Positions 8,524 through 17,761 of a DNA stretch of 25,690 bases are shown in pieces (position 1 is the stretch's first letter; the number at the start of each line of letters is the position of its first letter). The DNA comes from Bacteroidota bacterium (GTDB lineage Bacteria; Bacteroidota; Bacteroidia; Bacteroidales; B39-G9): the NCBI GenBank assembly GCA_003648455.1, contig QMPG01000009.1, forward strand, positions 1 to 25,690, written 5' to 3'. A model generated the notes under the pieces. The model was not told the origin of the DNA and did not search any database. It saw only the letters and a program-made list of their open reading frames with translations. Position numbers and translations under genes: made by a program.

Positions 8524-8846
8524 TATTTAATCTCCTCCCCTGATTTTTTTGAGTAACGAACTAATTTGTTTTTACTATTTAATTTTCTTCCAATACGTGT
8601 TGGTTTTCCCGATGCAGGGTCAATATTTAATAAATTAGAAACATGAACTGCAGCTTCTTTTTTAATAATACCTCCCTCAGGACTTGCAGCGTTTGGTTTA
8701 GTATGTTTTGATACCATATTAACACCTTCTACAATAGCACGTTGTTTTTCAATAAAAACTTGAAGAACTTTTCCTTTTTGTCCTTTATACTCACCAGCTA
8801 TAACAATAACGGTATCTCCTTTTTTTATGTGTAATTTCTTTTGCAT
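8523..8846 (-). CDS. rplX: 50S ribosomal protein L24
   Basis: Early assembly protein that binds 23S rRNA near the tunnel exit. It has a KOW motif close to the N-terminus ([20 protein letters not shown]) and later [20 protein letters not shown]. The chosen start is the ATG at 8846-8844, giving [11 protein letters not shown] and 107 residues; an in-frame TTG three codons earlier (8855) is less likely because the ATG matches family starts. The stop overlaps the rplE start by one base. rplN is 18 bases upstream of this start. Confidence 0.96.
   Translation of the reverse strand: MQKKLHIKKGDTVIVIAGEYKGQKGKVLQVFIEKQRAIVEGVNMVSKHTKPNAASPEGGIIKKEAAVHVSNLLNIDPASGKPTRIGRKLNSKNKLVRYSKKSGEEIK
8533..8540 (-). 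promoter_or_regulatory. Shine-Dalgarno-like sequence before rplE
   Basis: The minus strand reads GGGGAGGA here, with GGAGG about 10 bases before the rplE ATG. Most other starts in the window have only A/T-rich leaders, as is usual in Bacteroidetes. The same bases code for Gly-Glu-Glu near the C-terminus of L24, so coding constraint is an alternative reason for them. Confidence 0.3.
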
Positions 8847-8864
8847 AATTAACAATTTACAAAT

Positions 8865-9230
8865 TTATAACACTTCGGGTGCTAATGATATAATTTTCAT
8901 ATAATTTTCGCGCAATTCTCTACCAACAGGGCCAAAAATACGTGTGCCTCGTAATTCACCAGCTGCATTAAGTAAAACAACAGCATTATCATCAAATCTA
9001 ATGTATGAACCATCTGCTCTTCTATACTCTTTTCTTGTGCGAACCACAACTGCTTTTGTTACTGTACCTTTTTTAACTTCACTTGATGGAACAGCACTTT
9101 TTACAGTTACAACAATATTATCGCCTACACTTGCGTAATTTTTACCACTGCCACCAAGAACGTTAATACAAAGTACTTCTTTTGCTCCGCTGTTATCAGC
9201 AACTAATAACCTGCTTTCTGTTTGTATCAT
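8865..9230 (-). CDS. rplN: 50S ribosomal protein L14
   Basis: Large-subunit protein on the intersubunit face, forming a bridge to 16S helix 14 and the binding site of the silencing factor RsfS. The 121 residues start [20 protein letters not shown] and include [36 protein letters not shown] and [17 protein letters not shown], all family signatures. rpsQ lies only 2 bases upstream. Standard first gene of the spc cluster. Confidence 0.98.
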   Translation of the reverse strand: MIQTESRLLVADNSGAKEVLCINVLGGSGKNYASVGDNIVVTVKSAVPSSEVKKGTVTKAVVVRTRKEYRRADGSYIRFDDNAVVLLNAAGELRGTRIFGPVGRELRENYMKIISLAPEVL

Positions 9231-9232
9231 GA

Positions 9233-9490
9233 TTATTTAACTCTTTCAATAATTTCTACTAATCTCCAATTCTTAGATTTACTTAATGGACGTGTTTCCA
9301 TTATTTTAACAGTATCTCCAATATTACATGTATCTTTTTCATCGTGTGCTACTAATTTAGTAGTTTTATTAATGAATTTACCGTATATTGGGTGTCTTTC
9401 TCTTCTTCTAACAGCAACTACTATGGATTTTTCCATTTTATTGCTAACAACAACTCCTATTCTTTCTTTTCTCAGATTACGTTTTTCCAT
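9233..9490 (-). CDS. rpsQ: 30S ribosomal protein S17
   Basis: Primary 16S rRNA binder of the 5' domain with an OB fold. The 85 residues include [40 protein letters not shown] and the signature [20 protein letters not shown], then VEIIERVK. It lies 8 bases after rpmC and 2 before rplN, joining the S10 and spc gene sets without a promoter-sized gap. Confidence 0.98.
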   Translation of the reverse strand: MEKRNLRKERIGVVVSNKMEKSIVVAVRRRERHPIYGKFINKTTKLVAHDEKDTCNIGDTVKIMETRPLSKSKNWRLVEIIERVK

Positions 9491-9498
9491 TACAAAAA

Positions 9499-9705
9499 TT
9501 ATTTGTCTTTATTCTCATTTATCTTTCTAATTCTCAACTCAGTTTTTAATCTGGCAATATCTCTGCGAGATTGTACTATCTGATGAGGATTATCTAATGG
9601 TGAAATCGCATGATTTAATCTTTGACGGACTAGCATTAATTGCCCATCATCAATTCTTTCAATAATTTCGGAAGTTGTTAATTGTTTAATCTCTGAAGTT
9701 TTCAT
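9499..9705 (-). CDS. rpmC: 50S ribosomal protein L29
   Basis: Small helical-hairpin protein at the rim of the exit tunnel, next to L23, where SRP and trigger factor dock. The 68 residues show [20 protein letters not shown] and the conserved [20 protein letters not shown]. Five bases separate it from rplP and 8 from rpsQ. Length and order are normal. Confidence 0.97.
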   Translation of the reverse strand: MKTSEIKQLTTSEIIERIDDGQLMLVRQRLNHAISPLDNPHQIVQSRRDIARLKTELRIRKINENKDK

Positions 9706-9710
9706 TTTAA

Positions 9711-10139
9711 TTAAATTGATGATTCGACAAAATCTCTTCTAACAACAAATTTAGTTTTTACCGGTAATTTTTGAGCAGCTAATCTTAATGCTTCTTTAGC
9801 AATTTCATAAGATACTCCTTCTGCTTCAATTAGCATTCTACCCGGTGTAATTGGTGCAACAAATGCTTCTGGGGCACCTTTACCTTTACCCATTCTAACT
9901 TCAGCAGGTTTTTTTGTTATCGGTTTATCAGGAAAAACTCTAATCCAAATTTGACCTCGTCTTTCCATACGTCTTGTAACAGCAACCCTGGCAGCTTCAA
10001 TTTGGCGACCGGTTAACCAGCATTCTTCTAAAGTTTTTATACCAAAAGATCCGTAAGCTAATTGATTACCTCTTTGTGCATTTCCCTTCATTCTGCCTTT
10101 TTGCTGCTTTCTGAATTTTGTTTTCTTTGGTTGTAACAT
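9711..10139 (-). CDS. rplP: 50S ribosomal protein L16
   Basis: Late-assembling large-subunit protein near the A-site tRNA elbow. At 142 residues it has [74 protein letters not shown] and [20 protein letters not shown], all as in the family. The arginine in [10 protein letters not shown] corresponds to the residue hydroxylated in some bacteria. It follows rpsC after 19 bases and precedes rpmC by 5. Confidence 0.98.
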   Translation of the reverse strand: MLQPKKTKFRKQQKGRMKGNAQRGNQLAYGSFGIKTLEECWLTGRQIEAARVAVTRRMERRGQIWIRVFPDKPITKKPAEVRMGKGKGAPEAFVAPITPGRMLIEAEGVSYEIAKEALRLAAQKLPVKTKFVVRRDFVESSI

Positions 10140-10158
10140 ATTTGCAAAATATTAAAAG

Positions 10159-10854
10159 CTATTTTCTTCTTTTCTTTTTAAAATCTGGTCTTGTACTTTT
10201 TTGACCTATGTTTGGAGATAAATCTCTTTTGCCATATACTTCACCACGACAAATCCATACTTTAACTCCAACTTTTCCTACCTTTGTACTTGCTTCAACA
10301 AGTGCATAGTCAATATCAGCCCTTAAGGTATGTAAGGGTGTACGTCCTTCTTTATACATTTCAGATCTTGCCATTTCAGCTCCACCTAATCTGCCCGAAA
10401 TCTGTACTTTGATACCTTCTGCACCCATTCTCATAGTAGAAGCTATTGCCATTTTGGTAGCTCGTCGGTAAGAAATCTTACCTTCAATTTGTCTGGCAAT
10501 ATTTTTTCCGACTAGAGATGCATCTAACTCTGGTCGTTTAACTTCAAAGATATTTATTTGGACTTCTTTTTTAGTTATCTTTTTTAGCTCTTCTTTTAGC
10601 TTATCAACTTCTTGTCCACCTTTACCAATTATTATACCTGGTCGTGAAGTGTTGACAGTAATAGTAATTAATTTCAAAGTTCTTTCAATAATAATCTTTG
10701 AAACACTAGCTTTGGCAAGTCTAACATTAAGATATTTCCTTATCTTATTGTCTTCGACTATTTTATCAGCATAGTTATTACCTCCATACCAATTAGAATC
10801 CCATCCTTTAATGATTCCTAATCTATTACCTATTGGATTACATTTCTGTCCCAT
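10159..10854 (-). CDS. rpsC: 30S ribosomal protein S3
   Basis: Small-subunit head protein at the mRNA entry tunnel, part of the ribosomal helicase with S4 and S5. The 231 residues start [26 protein letters not shown]-binding domain carries the GKGG loop at residues 77-80 ([16 protein letters not shown]), and the C-terminal domain has [20 protein letters not shown] and [11 protein letters not shown]. The end is basic (KKKRRK). Four bases separate it from rplV and 19 from rplP. Confidence 0.98.
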   Translation of the reverse strand: MGQKCNPIGNRLGIIKGWDSNWYGGNNYADKIVEDNKIRKYLNVRLAKASVSKIIIERTLKLITITVNTSRPGIIIGKGGQEVDKLKEELKKITKKEVQINIFEVKRPELDASLVGKNIARQIEGKISYRRATKMAIASTMRMGAEGIKVQISGRLGGAEMARSEMYKEGRTPLHTLRADIDYALVEASTKVGKVGVKVWICRGEVYGKRDLSPNIGQKSTRPDFKKKRRK

Positions 10855-10858
10855 CTAA

Positions 10859-11275
10859 TTATTCTTTTTTTGTTTCGTTAACAGTACGGCTATCTAAAAA
10901 TAATGTTACATGATTAGAACGCTTTCTAATCCTGTGAGCTCTACCTTGAGGTGCAGGTCTTAATCTTTTTAAAATTCGTGCACTATCAACATAAACTTCT
11001 TTTACATATAAATTAGCATCTTCAATACGTGCTTCTTCATTTTTCTGTTGCCAGTTAGCAATTGCAGACAAGAGAAGTTTTTCAACTTTGCGAGAAGCTT
11101 CTTTAGGACTATATTTAAGATAATCTAAAGCTTTATTAACTTCTAAGCCTCTAATCATATCAACGACTAATCTCATTTTTCGAGGTGAAGTAGGACAATT
11201 TCTTAGTACTGCAAAGTATTGATTCTTTCTTACCTCTTTTTTTTGTTGGGCTGTTATTCCTTTTCTTTTACTCAT
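10859..11275 (-). CDS. rplV: 50S ribosomal protein L22
   Basis: Large-subunit protein whose long beta-hairpin lines the exit tunnel, a spot where macrolide resistance changes arise. The globular part includes [20 protein letters not shown] and [16 protein letters not shown]; the hairpin is near [20 protein letters not shown]. At 138 residues it has an extra basic N-terminal stretch of about 15 residues compared with E. coli (110), which is common in this phylum. It lies 24 bases after rpsS and 4 before rpsC. Confidence 0.98.
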   Translation of the reverse strand: MSKRKGITAQQKKEVRKNQYFAVLRNCPTSPRKMRLVVDMIRGLEVNKALDYLKYSPKEASRKVEKLLLSAIANWQQKNEEARIEDANLYVKEVYVDSARILKRLRPAPQGRAHRIRKRSNHVTLFLDSRTVNETKKE

Positions 11276-11299
11276 TTGTTTAAACTCTAAAAGTAAATA

Positions 11300-11566
11300 T
11301 TATCTTTTCTTTCCAGCATGCCCTCTAAAGGTGCGAGTAGGAGAAAATTCCCCTAATTTATGACCAACCATATTTTCTGTAATATAAACAGGAATAAATC
11401 TGTTTCCATTATGGACAGCAATGGTAATACCTACAAAATCAGGTGATATCATTGAACTACGTGCCCATGTTTTTACTACTGTTTTTTTACCAGATTCGTT
11501 CATTTGAAGAATTTTTTTCTCCAATTTATAATCAATATATGGTCCTTTTTTTAATGATCGACTCAT
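11300..11566 (-). CDS. rpsS: 30S ribosomal protein S19
   Basis: Head protein that pairs with S13 and contacts the A-site region. The 88 residues are canonical: [75 protein letters not shown]. It has 17 bases to rplB upstream and 24 to rplV downstream. Nothing unusual. Confidence 0.98.
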   Translation of the reverse strand: MSRSLKKGPYIDYKLEKKILQMNESGKKTVVKTWARSSMISPDFVGITIAVHNGNRFIPVYITENMVGHKLGEFSPTRTFRGHAGKKR

Positions 11567-11583
11567 TTTAAATTAGATTAAAA

Positions 11584-12408
<825 letters not shown>

Positions 12409-12413
12409 CTTAA

Positions 12414-12704
12414 TTAAATATTGCTATAAAAATCAATCTTATCTCCTTCAACTAGTGTAACTATCGCTTTTTTATAAGAACTGGTTTTTCCTGTAATAGC
12501 ACCAGCTTTTGTAAATCTCGATTTAGTTTTACCACCATAAATCATGGTGTTAATAGAAGAAACATGAACATTATACATTTGTTCGATTGCTCTTTTTATT
12601 TGTGTTTTATTTGTCATTTTCCTAACAACGAAACCGTATCTGTTATATTTTTCAGATTCTGTTGTCATTTTCTCACTTATAATTGGCTTCAAAAGTATAT
12701 TCAT
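12414..12704 (-). CDS. rplW: 50S ribosomal protein L23
   Basis: Exit-tunnel rim protein that forms the main docking site for trigger factor and SRP. At 96 residues it has [20 protein letters not shown] at the start and the conserved [20 protein letters not shown], then [10 protein letters not shown]. It lies 14 bases after rplD and 5 before rplB in the usual S10 order. Confidence 0.97.
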   Translation of the reverse strand: MNILLKPIISEKMTTESEKYNRYGFVVRKMTNKTQIKRAIEQMYNVHVSSINTMIYGGKTKSRFTKAGAITGKTSSYKKAIVTLVEGDKIDFYSNI

Positions 12705-12718
12705 TTCTCAACAATTAT

Positions 12719-13348
12719 TTAATTTTCTAATATTTTTTCGATAACACTTATTGAACCTTCTACAAATAATAAAACGGAAGTGTTCATAATTTGATAAGTT
12801 GCCAATTCAGAAGCTAAAACTACATTTGTGTTTTTCAAATTTCGAGATGACAAATATATATTTTTATTTGCTTCCGGTAAAACGAAAAGAATTTTTTTAT
12901 CATTAATTTTCAAATTGCTTTTTACTGATAATAATTCTTTAGTTTTAGGAACGTCAAGATTAAAATCTTCAACAACAAAAATTTTGTTGTCTTTAGCTTT
13001 ATAAGAAAGCGCTGATTTTCTTGCAATTTTTTTAAGTTTTTTATTTAACTTAAAAGAATAGTTTCTTGGTTGAGGTCCAAAAGCTCTAGCACCACCTACC
13101 ATAACAGGAGATTTTGCGCTACCTGCACGTGCAGTACCTGTTCCTTTTTGACGTTTTATTTTCTTAGTACTTCTTGTTAAGTCTGAAATTTCTTTTGACT
13201 TGTGAGTACCTTGACGTTTATTAGCTAAGAATTGTTTTACATCTAAATAAATAGAATGATCATTAGGTTCAATTGCAAAAATAGAATCTTTGAGCTCAAT
13301 TTTTTTACCTGTATCTTCGCCTTTTATGTTATATACTGCTACTTCCAT
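12719..13348 (-). CDS. rplD: 50S ribosomal protein L4
   Basis: Large-subunit protein whose extended loop forms the tunnel constriction with L22. The 209 residues carry the loop [20 protein letters not shown], then [20 protein letters not shown] and [20 protein letters not shown], the L4 hallmark. Its start overlaps the last base of the rplC stop (TAATG), suggesting coupled translation. In E. coli L4 regulates the S10 operon through the leader before rpsJ. Here only 15 bases precede rpsJ, so that mechanism cannot exist in the same place. Confidence 0.98.
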   Translation of the reverse strand: MEVAVYNIKGEDTGKKIELKDSIFAIEPNDHSIYLDVKQFLANKRQGTHKSKEISDLTRSTKKIKRQKGTGTARAGSAKSPVMVGGARAFGPQPRNYSFKLNKKLKKIARKSALSYKAKDNKIFVVEDFNLDVPKTKELLSVKSNLKINDKKILFVLPEANKNIYLSSRNLKNTNVVLASELATYQIMNTSVLLFVEGSISVIEKILEN

Positions 13349-13965
13349 TATTTCTCGATAATTAAATATGAACCATTTGCACCAGGTACAGAACCTTTTA
13401 CTAACAATAAATTATTTTCAGGTATAATTTTAACAACGCGTAGACTAAGTTGTTTAACTTTATCTCCACCAGTTCTACCAGCCATTCTCATTCCTTTAAA
13501 AACTCTTGAAGGGTAAGAAGAAGCACCAATTGAACCAGGAGAACGAAGTCTGTTGTGTTGTCCGTGAGTTGCATCATTAACACCTCTAAAATTATAACGT
13601 TTTACAACACCTTGAAATCCTTTTCCTTTAGAAATACCAGTTACATCTAACCAAGTATCATCATTAAAGAAATCAACTGTTAAAACATCACCTAATTTTA
13701 GTTCTTTTTTGTATCCTGAAAATTCTGCTAATTTTCTTTTAGGAGAAGTATTAGCTTTTTTAAAATGTCCTAATTGAGGTTTGTTTGTATTTTTTTCTTT
13801 TTTTTCTTCAAATCCCAATTGAATAGCATCATAACCGTCTTTTTCAACGGTTTTCACTTGTGTTACTACACAAGGTCCAGTTTCAATTACAGTGCATGGA
13901 ATATTTTTTCCCTCGGCACTAAAAACGGAAGTCATTCCGATTTTTTTTCCTATTAATCCAGCCAT
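13348..13965 (-). CDS. rplC: 50S ribosomal protein L3
   Basis: Early assembly protein that binds the 3' end of 23S rRNA; a central loop reaches toward the peptidyl transferase centre. The 205 residues begin [20 protein letters not shown], with [40 protein letters not shown] and [19 protein letters not shown]. The glutamine in HGQHN is in the place methylated by PrmB in E. coli. It is 21 bases after rpsJ and overlaps rplD by one base. Confidence 0.98.
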   Translation of the reverse strand: MAGLIGKKIGMTSVFSAEGKNIPCTVIETGPCVVTQVKTVEKDGYDAIQLGFEEKKEKNTNKPQLGHFKKANTSPKRKLAEFSGYKKELKLGDVLTVDFFNDDTWLDVTGISKGKGFQGVVKRYNFRGVNDATHGQHNRLRSPGSIGASSYPSRVFKGMRMAGRTGGDKVKQLSLRVVKIIPENNLLLVKGSVPGANGSYLIIEK

Positions 13966-13986
13966 TATAAAAGCTTATTTTGGTTA

Positions 13987-14292
13987 TCAAACTTTAATTT
14001 CAACTTCAACACCACTTGGAAGTTCTAATTTCATTAAAGCATCAATTGTTTTTGCATTAGAGCTATAGATATCAATTAATCTTTTGTAAGAAGACAACTC
14101 GAATTGTTCTCTAGCTTTTTTATTAACAAATGGTGACTTTAACACAGTAAATATTCTCTTGTGAGTTGGTAATGGTATTGGACCACTAATAACTGCGCCA
14201 GTACTCTTTACTGTTTTAACAATCTTTTCAGCAGATTTGTCTACTAAATTATGATCGTAAGATTTTAATTTTATTCTAATCTTTTGGCTCAT
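13987..14292 (-). CDS. rpsJ: 30S ribosomal protein S10 (NusE)
   Basis: Head protein of the small subunit that also works as NusE, a partner of NusB in transcription antitermination. The 101 residues contain [40 protein letters not shown] and [20 protein letters not shown], all canonical. It follows fusA by 15 bases with no tuf gene and no S10 leader, so the str and S10 gene sets are cotranscribed. Confidence 0.98.
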   Translation of the reverse strand: MSQKIRIKLKSYDHNLVDKSAEKIVKTVKSTGAVISGPIPLPTHKRIFTVLKSPFVNKKAREQFELSSYKRLIDIYSSNAKTIDALMKLELPSGVEVEIKV

Positions 14293-14307
14293 TTTTTAAA
14301 AAGATAT

Positions 14308-16416
14308 TTATACTAATTTTGTTTTACCTTTTGCGATATCTACAACCTCTTGAGCAATTTTTGACGGAACTACATCATAATGAGAAAATTCCATTGTTGA
14401 TGTTGCTCTACCAGATGTTAATGTCCTTAAAACTGTAACATATCCAAATTTTTCTGCAAGAGGAACTTGTGCTTTAATAACACGAACACCAGCTTTTGAT
14501 TCCATTGCTGTTATTTGTCCTCTTCTTTTATTAAAATCGCCAATAACATCACCCATATATTCTTCGGGAGTTATTACTTCGGCATTCATAATTGGTTCTA
14601 ATAATACTGGTTTTGCTTTTGCGCAAGCATGTTTGAATGCTTGTTTTGCTGCAATTTCAAAAGAAAGCTGATCAGAATCTACACTATGATATGAACCATC
14701 TATTAAAGTAACTTTTAAACTGTCAACAGGATATCCTGCAAGAGCGCCGTTAGTCATTGCCTCAAGGAAACCTTTTTCAACAGAAGGTATATATTCTTTA
14801 GGAATATTTCCTCCTTTTACGTTATTAATAAATTGTAATCCTTTTTCGCCTTCATCAACAGGAGATACTTCAACAATAATATCGGCAAATTTTCCTCTAC
14901 CTCCACTTTGTTTTTTAAATGTTTCTCTGTGTTTAACAGTTGCTGTAATAGCTTCTTTATATGCTACTTGAGGAGCTCCTTGGTTACACTCTACTTTAAA
15001 TTCTCGTCTTAAACGATCAACTAAAATTTCGAGATGTAATTCTCCCATTCCACTAATAATTGTTTGACCTGAAGATTCATCAGTTCTAACAGTAAAAGTA
15101 GGATCTTCTTCGGCTAATTTAGCTAAAGCAATATCAAGTTTATCAAGATCGGCAACAGTCTTTGGTTCAATTGCAACTCCAATAACTGGATCCGGGAATG
15201 TCATTGTTTCGAGCAAAATAGGATGTTTTGCATCGCATAATGTATCTCCGGTTCGGATATTTTTAAAACCAACTGCAGCACAAATATCACCAGCAAAAAT
15301 TTCTTCTTTTGGATTTTGCTTATTAGCATGCATTTGATATATGCGTGAAATTCTCTCTCGTTTTCCTGTTCTTACATTCAGAACAGATGAACCTGCAGGA
15401 AGAACTCCCGAATATATTCTTAAAAAAGCTAATCTTCCAACAAATGGGTCTGTAGCTATTTTAAAAGCAAGTGCTGATAAATATTCTTTATCGTCAGGTT
15501 TTCTTTGAATTTCTTTTTTTGTATGAGGCTCAGTACCCGTTACTGCACCAATATCAATTGGACTAGGTAAATAGCAACAAATTGCATCTATAAGACGTTG
15601 AATTCCTTTATTTTTGAAAGCGGATCCACACATTACAGGAACAATAGTACGATCAATTGTTGCTTTACGTATAGTTTCTTTCAATTCGTCTTCTGTAATA
15701 GAATCTGGGTCGTCAAAAAATCTTTCTAATAATTCGTCATCAGATTCTGCTACTACTTCAACTAATTTTGCTCTCCATTCATCAACATCATCACGCAAAT
15801 CTTCAGGAACATCAATATATTTATAGTTTGTTCCCATTTCTTCATCATCAATCCAAACAATTGCTTTGTTTTCGATTAAATCAACAACTCCTTTAAATGT
15901 ATCTTCAACTCCTATAGGAATTTGAATAGGAACAGCGTTTGCGCCTAATTTATCTTTAATTTGATCAACAACGCTAAAAAAATCAGCACCAACACGGTCC
16001 ATTTTATTAACGAAAGCGATTTTGGGAACGTGATATTTTTCTGCTTGACGCCAAACTGTTTCTGATTGAGGTTCTACACCTGCTACCGCACAAAAAACGG
16101 CCACAGCACCATCTAATACTCTTAAGGAACGTTCTACTTCAACAGTAAAATCAACGTGTCCTGGAGTATCAATAATATTTATCTTATATTCTTGATTGTT
16201 TTTTTTCCAAAAAGTAGTAGTTGCAGCCGATGTAATGGTAATACCTCTTTCCTGCTCTTGAACCATCCAGTCCATAGTAGCAGCACCATCGTGTGTTTCC
16301 CCTATCTTATGTGTAATACCAGTATAATACAGAATTCTTTCTGTAGCAGTGGTTTTTCCGGCATCAATGTGAGCCATAATTCCAATATTCCTAGTATTGC
16401 GTAAATCTTTTGCCAT
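14308..16416 (-). CDS. fusA: Elongation factor G (canonical, GTPase-competent)
   Basis: Translational GTPase that drives tRNA-mRNA translocation and, with RRF, ribosome recycling. The 702 residues have five domains. All GTPase motifs are intact: P-loop AHIDAGKT (15-22), switch I threonine T60 in ERGIT, DTPGH with catalytic H87, and NKMD (137-140). Domain IV carries [10 protein letters not shown] and the tip histidine H577 in YHSVDS, the counterpart of E. coli H583. It lies 33 bases after rpsG and 15 before rpsJ. This is the housekeeping EF-G, to be compared with the degenerate paralog at 17762-19921. Confidence 0.98.
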   Translation of the reverse strand: MAKDLRNTRNIGIMAHIDAGKTTATERILYYTGITHKIGETHDGAATMDWMVQEQERGITITSAATTTFWKKNNQEYKINIIDTPGHVDFTVEVERSLRVLDGAVAVFCAVAGVEPQSETVWRQAEKYHVPKIAFVNKMDRVGADFFSVVDQIKDKLGANAVPIQIPIGVEDTFKGVVDLIENKAIVWIDDEEMGTNYKYIDVPEDLRDDVDEWRAKLVEVVAESDDELLERFFDDPDSITEDELKETIRKATIDRTIVPVMCGSAFKNKGIQRLIDAICCYLPSPIDIGAVTGTEPHTKKEIQRKPDDKEYLSALAFKIATDPFVGRLAFLRIYSGVLPAGSSVLNVRTGKRERISRIYQMHANKQNPKEEIFAGDICAAVGFKNIRTGDTLCDAKHPILLETMTFPDPVIGVAIEPKTVADLDKLDIALAKLAEEDPTFTVRTDESSGQTIISGMGELHLEILVDRLRREFKVECNQGAPQVAYKEAITATVKHRETFKKQSGGRGKFADIIVEVSPVDEGEKGLQFINNVKGGNIPKEYIPSVEKGFLEAMTNGALAGYPVDSLKVTLIDGSYHSVDSDQLSFEIAAKQAFKHACAKAKPVLLEPIMNAEVITPEEYMGDVIGDFNKRRGQITAMESKAGVRVIKAQVPLAEKFGYVTVLRTLTSGRATSTMEFSHYDVVPSKIAQEVVDIAKGKTKLV

Positions 16417-16449
16417 TATTCTATCGACTCTTCTATTCTTATGTATGAA

Positions 16450-16926
16450 TTAAAATCTGAAATGAGAGAAAGCTTTATTAGCTTCAGCCATACGGTGTGT
16501 ATCTTCTTTCTTTTTAAAAGCACCGCCCTCCTCATTATATGCAGCAATAATTTCTGCTGCTAATTTTTCGCTCATTGATTTTCCACTTCTTTTACGTGCA
16601 AAACCTATCATTGCTTTTATACTTAACGATAATTTTCTACTATCTCTAATTTGTTGAGGAATTTGAAAAGTTGCACCACCAACACGACGGCTTCTTACTT
16701 CAACAGCCGGGGTTACATTTTGCAAAGCTTGCTTCCAGATTTCCAAAGGTGTTTTTTCAATCTTTTCTGTTCTTTTTCCTACTATGTCAAGAGCATCATA
16801 AAAAATGTTGTAAGCTAAATTCTTTTTACCCTGCATCATTAAATCATTAATAAAACGAGTTACTAATGTATCTTTAAACTTTGGATCAGGCAATAAAACT
16901 CTTGCTTTTGGTTTAGACTTTCTCAT
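16450..16926 (-). CDS. rpsG: 30S ribosomal protein S7
   Basis: Primary binder of the 16S 3' domain that starts head assembly and contacts E-site tRNA and mRNA. The 158 residues include [20 protein letters not shown], the signature [24 protein letters not shown] and ends SHFRF. In E. coli S7 represses the str operon by binding a structured rpsL-rpsG spacer of about 100 bases. Here the spacer is 9 bases, so that site is absent. Confidence 0.98.
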   Translation of the reverse strand: MRKSKPKARVLLPDPKFKDTLVTRFINDLMMQGKKNLAYNIFYDALDIVGKRTEKIEKTPLEIWKQALQNVTPAVEVRSRRVGGATFQIPQQIRDSRKLSLSIKAMIGFARKRSGKSMSEKLAAEIIAAYNEEGGAFKKKEDTHRMAEANKAFSHFRF

Positions 16927-16935
16927 TTTAAATTA

Positions 16936-17313
16936 CTATTTTTTCTTAGGTTTTTTTGTTCCATATTTAGAACGTCTTTGAGTACGTCCTTCAACGCCAG
17001 AAGTATCTAAAGCACCTCTAATAATGTGATATCTAACACCTGGTAAGTCTTTTACTCTACCACCTCTAATTAAAACAATAGAGTGTTCTTGTAAATTGTG
17101 ACCTTCTCCAGGTATATATGAATTCACTTCTTTTCCATTTGTCAACCTTACTCTTGCTACTTTTCTCATAGCTGAATTAGGTTTTTTAGGAGTAGTAGTG
17201 TAAACACGCACACAAACGCCTCTTCTTTGTGGACAAGCATCTAATGCTGGAGCCTTACTTTTTTTCTCGACTCTTGTCCTCCCTTTTCTTACTAATTGCT
17301 GTATTGTTGGCAT
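16936..17313 (-). CDS. rpsL: 30S ribosomal protein S12
   Basis: Decoding-centre protein that monitors codon-anticodon pairing and is the classic streptomycin target. The 125 residues show [60 protein letters not shown] and [18 protein letters not shown]. The lysines in PKKPNSA and RVKDLPG, whose changes give resistance in other bacteria, are unchanged, as is the aspartate in KDLPG that RimO modifies in E. coli. First gene of the operon, with promoter candidates 30-200 bases upstream. Confidence 0.98.
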   Translation of the reverse strand: MPTIQQLVRKGRTRVEKKSKAPALDACPQRRGVCVRVYTTTPKKPNSAMRKVARVRLTNGKEVNSYIPGEGHNLQEHSIVLIRGGRVKDLPGVRYHIIRGALDTSGVEGRTQRRSKYGTKKPKKK

Positions 17314-17347
17314 AAAAAATTAATTATTTTTTTAACAAATTGGTTTG

Positions 17348-17376
17348 CAAAGGTAAAATATTTTTTTTTAAAACAA
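17348..17376 (-). promoter_or_regulatory. Proximal promoter of the ribosomal operon
   Basis: On the minus strand TTG (17376-17374), an 18-base spacer and TACCTTTG (17355-17348) match the Bacteroidetes -33 TTG / -7 TAnnTTTG pattern. Transcription would start near 17342, leaving a leader of about 30 bases before the rpsL ATG. Confidence 0.7.
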
Positions 17377-17511
17377 TAATAAATTTACTTTTTTTTATAA
17401 TTTACTGAATATTAACACATTTAATTAACATTAGATGACGGAAATTCATTATTTTTTATTCTATTAAAAAGAATTGAAAATATAAAAATAATATTTTATC
17501 ATAAACGGGTG

Positions 17512-17519
17512 CAAAAGTA
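17512..17519 (-). promoter_or_regulatory. Distal promoter candidate of the ribosomal operon
   Basis: The minus strand reads TACTTTTG followed by CACCCG, an exact TAnnTTTG -7 box in a context (TTTGCACCCG) common at Bacteroidetes starts. No TTG was found at the proper -33 distance, so it is weaker than the proximal one. A start here would give a leader of about 190 bases. Confidence 0.5.
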
Positions 17520-17665
17520 ACACATTATTTAACATATGATTTATTAAGTTGCTTATTTTTTTCACTTTTTTTACATCTTTATTATTAATCCTTTATATAA
17601 TAATACATACAACATTAGAAATAACTATTATTTATTAAAAAACATATTCAAATTTATATCATTAC

Positions 17666-17695
17666 TTGTTAGTTTCTAAATTATTATTAATTTTG
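17666..17695 (+). promoter_or_regulatory. Promoter of the EF-G paralog gene
   Basis: TTG at 17666-17668, a 19-base spacer and TAATTTTG at 17688-17695 match the Bacteroidetes consensus in both sequence and spacing. The start would fall near 17701, about 60 bases before the ATG at 17762. The gene therefore looks independently transcribed, not dependent on the ribosomal operon. Confidence 0.65.
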
Positions 17696-17761
17696 AAGCC
17701 CATTTTACATATTAAATTAATATATAATTAAAAATAGATATCAACTTTTAAGATAAAAAAA

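Larger units (their letters stand above)
17314..17761. other. Divergent control region between the ribosomal operon and the EF-G paralog
   Basis: A 448-base, very A/T-rich stretch without a convincing gene. It holds two minus-strand promoter candidates (17348-17376 and 17512-17519) toward rpsL and one plus-strand candidate (17666-17695) toward the EF-G paralog. No strong hairpin with a T-run, no riboswitch fold and no obvious palindromic operator were seen. From the distal minus promoter the leader would be about 190 bases, enough for regulation by RNA structure or by interference from the proximal promoter. Confidence 0.7.

Noticed and set aside
8860..8867. TAAATTTG on the minus strand in the rplN-rplX gap as a -7 box
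   Set aside because: No -33 element and poor context; such 8-base matches arise often in A/T-rich sequence.
17402..17449. 15-residue leader frame on the minus strand before rpsL
   Set aside because: It lies upstream of the proximal promoter, has no repeated codon or attenuator fold, and frames of this length are expected by chance.
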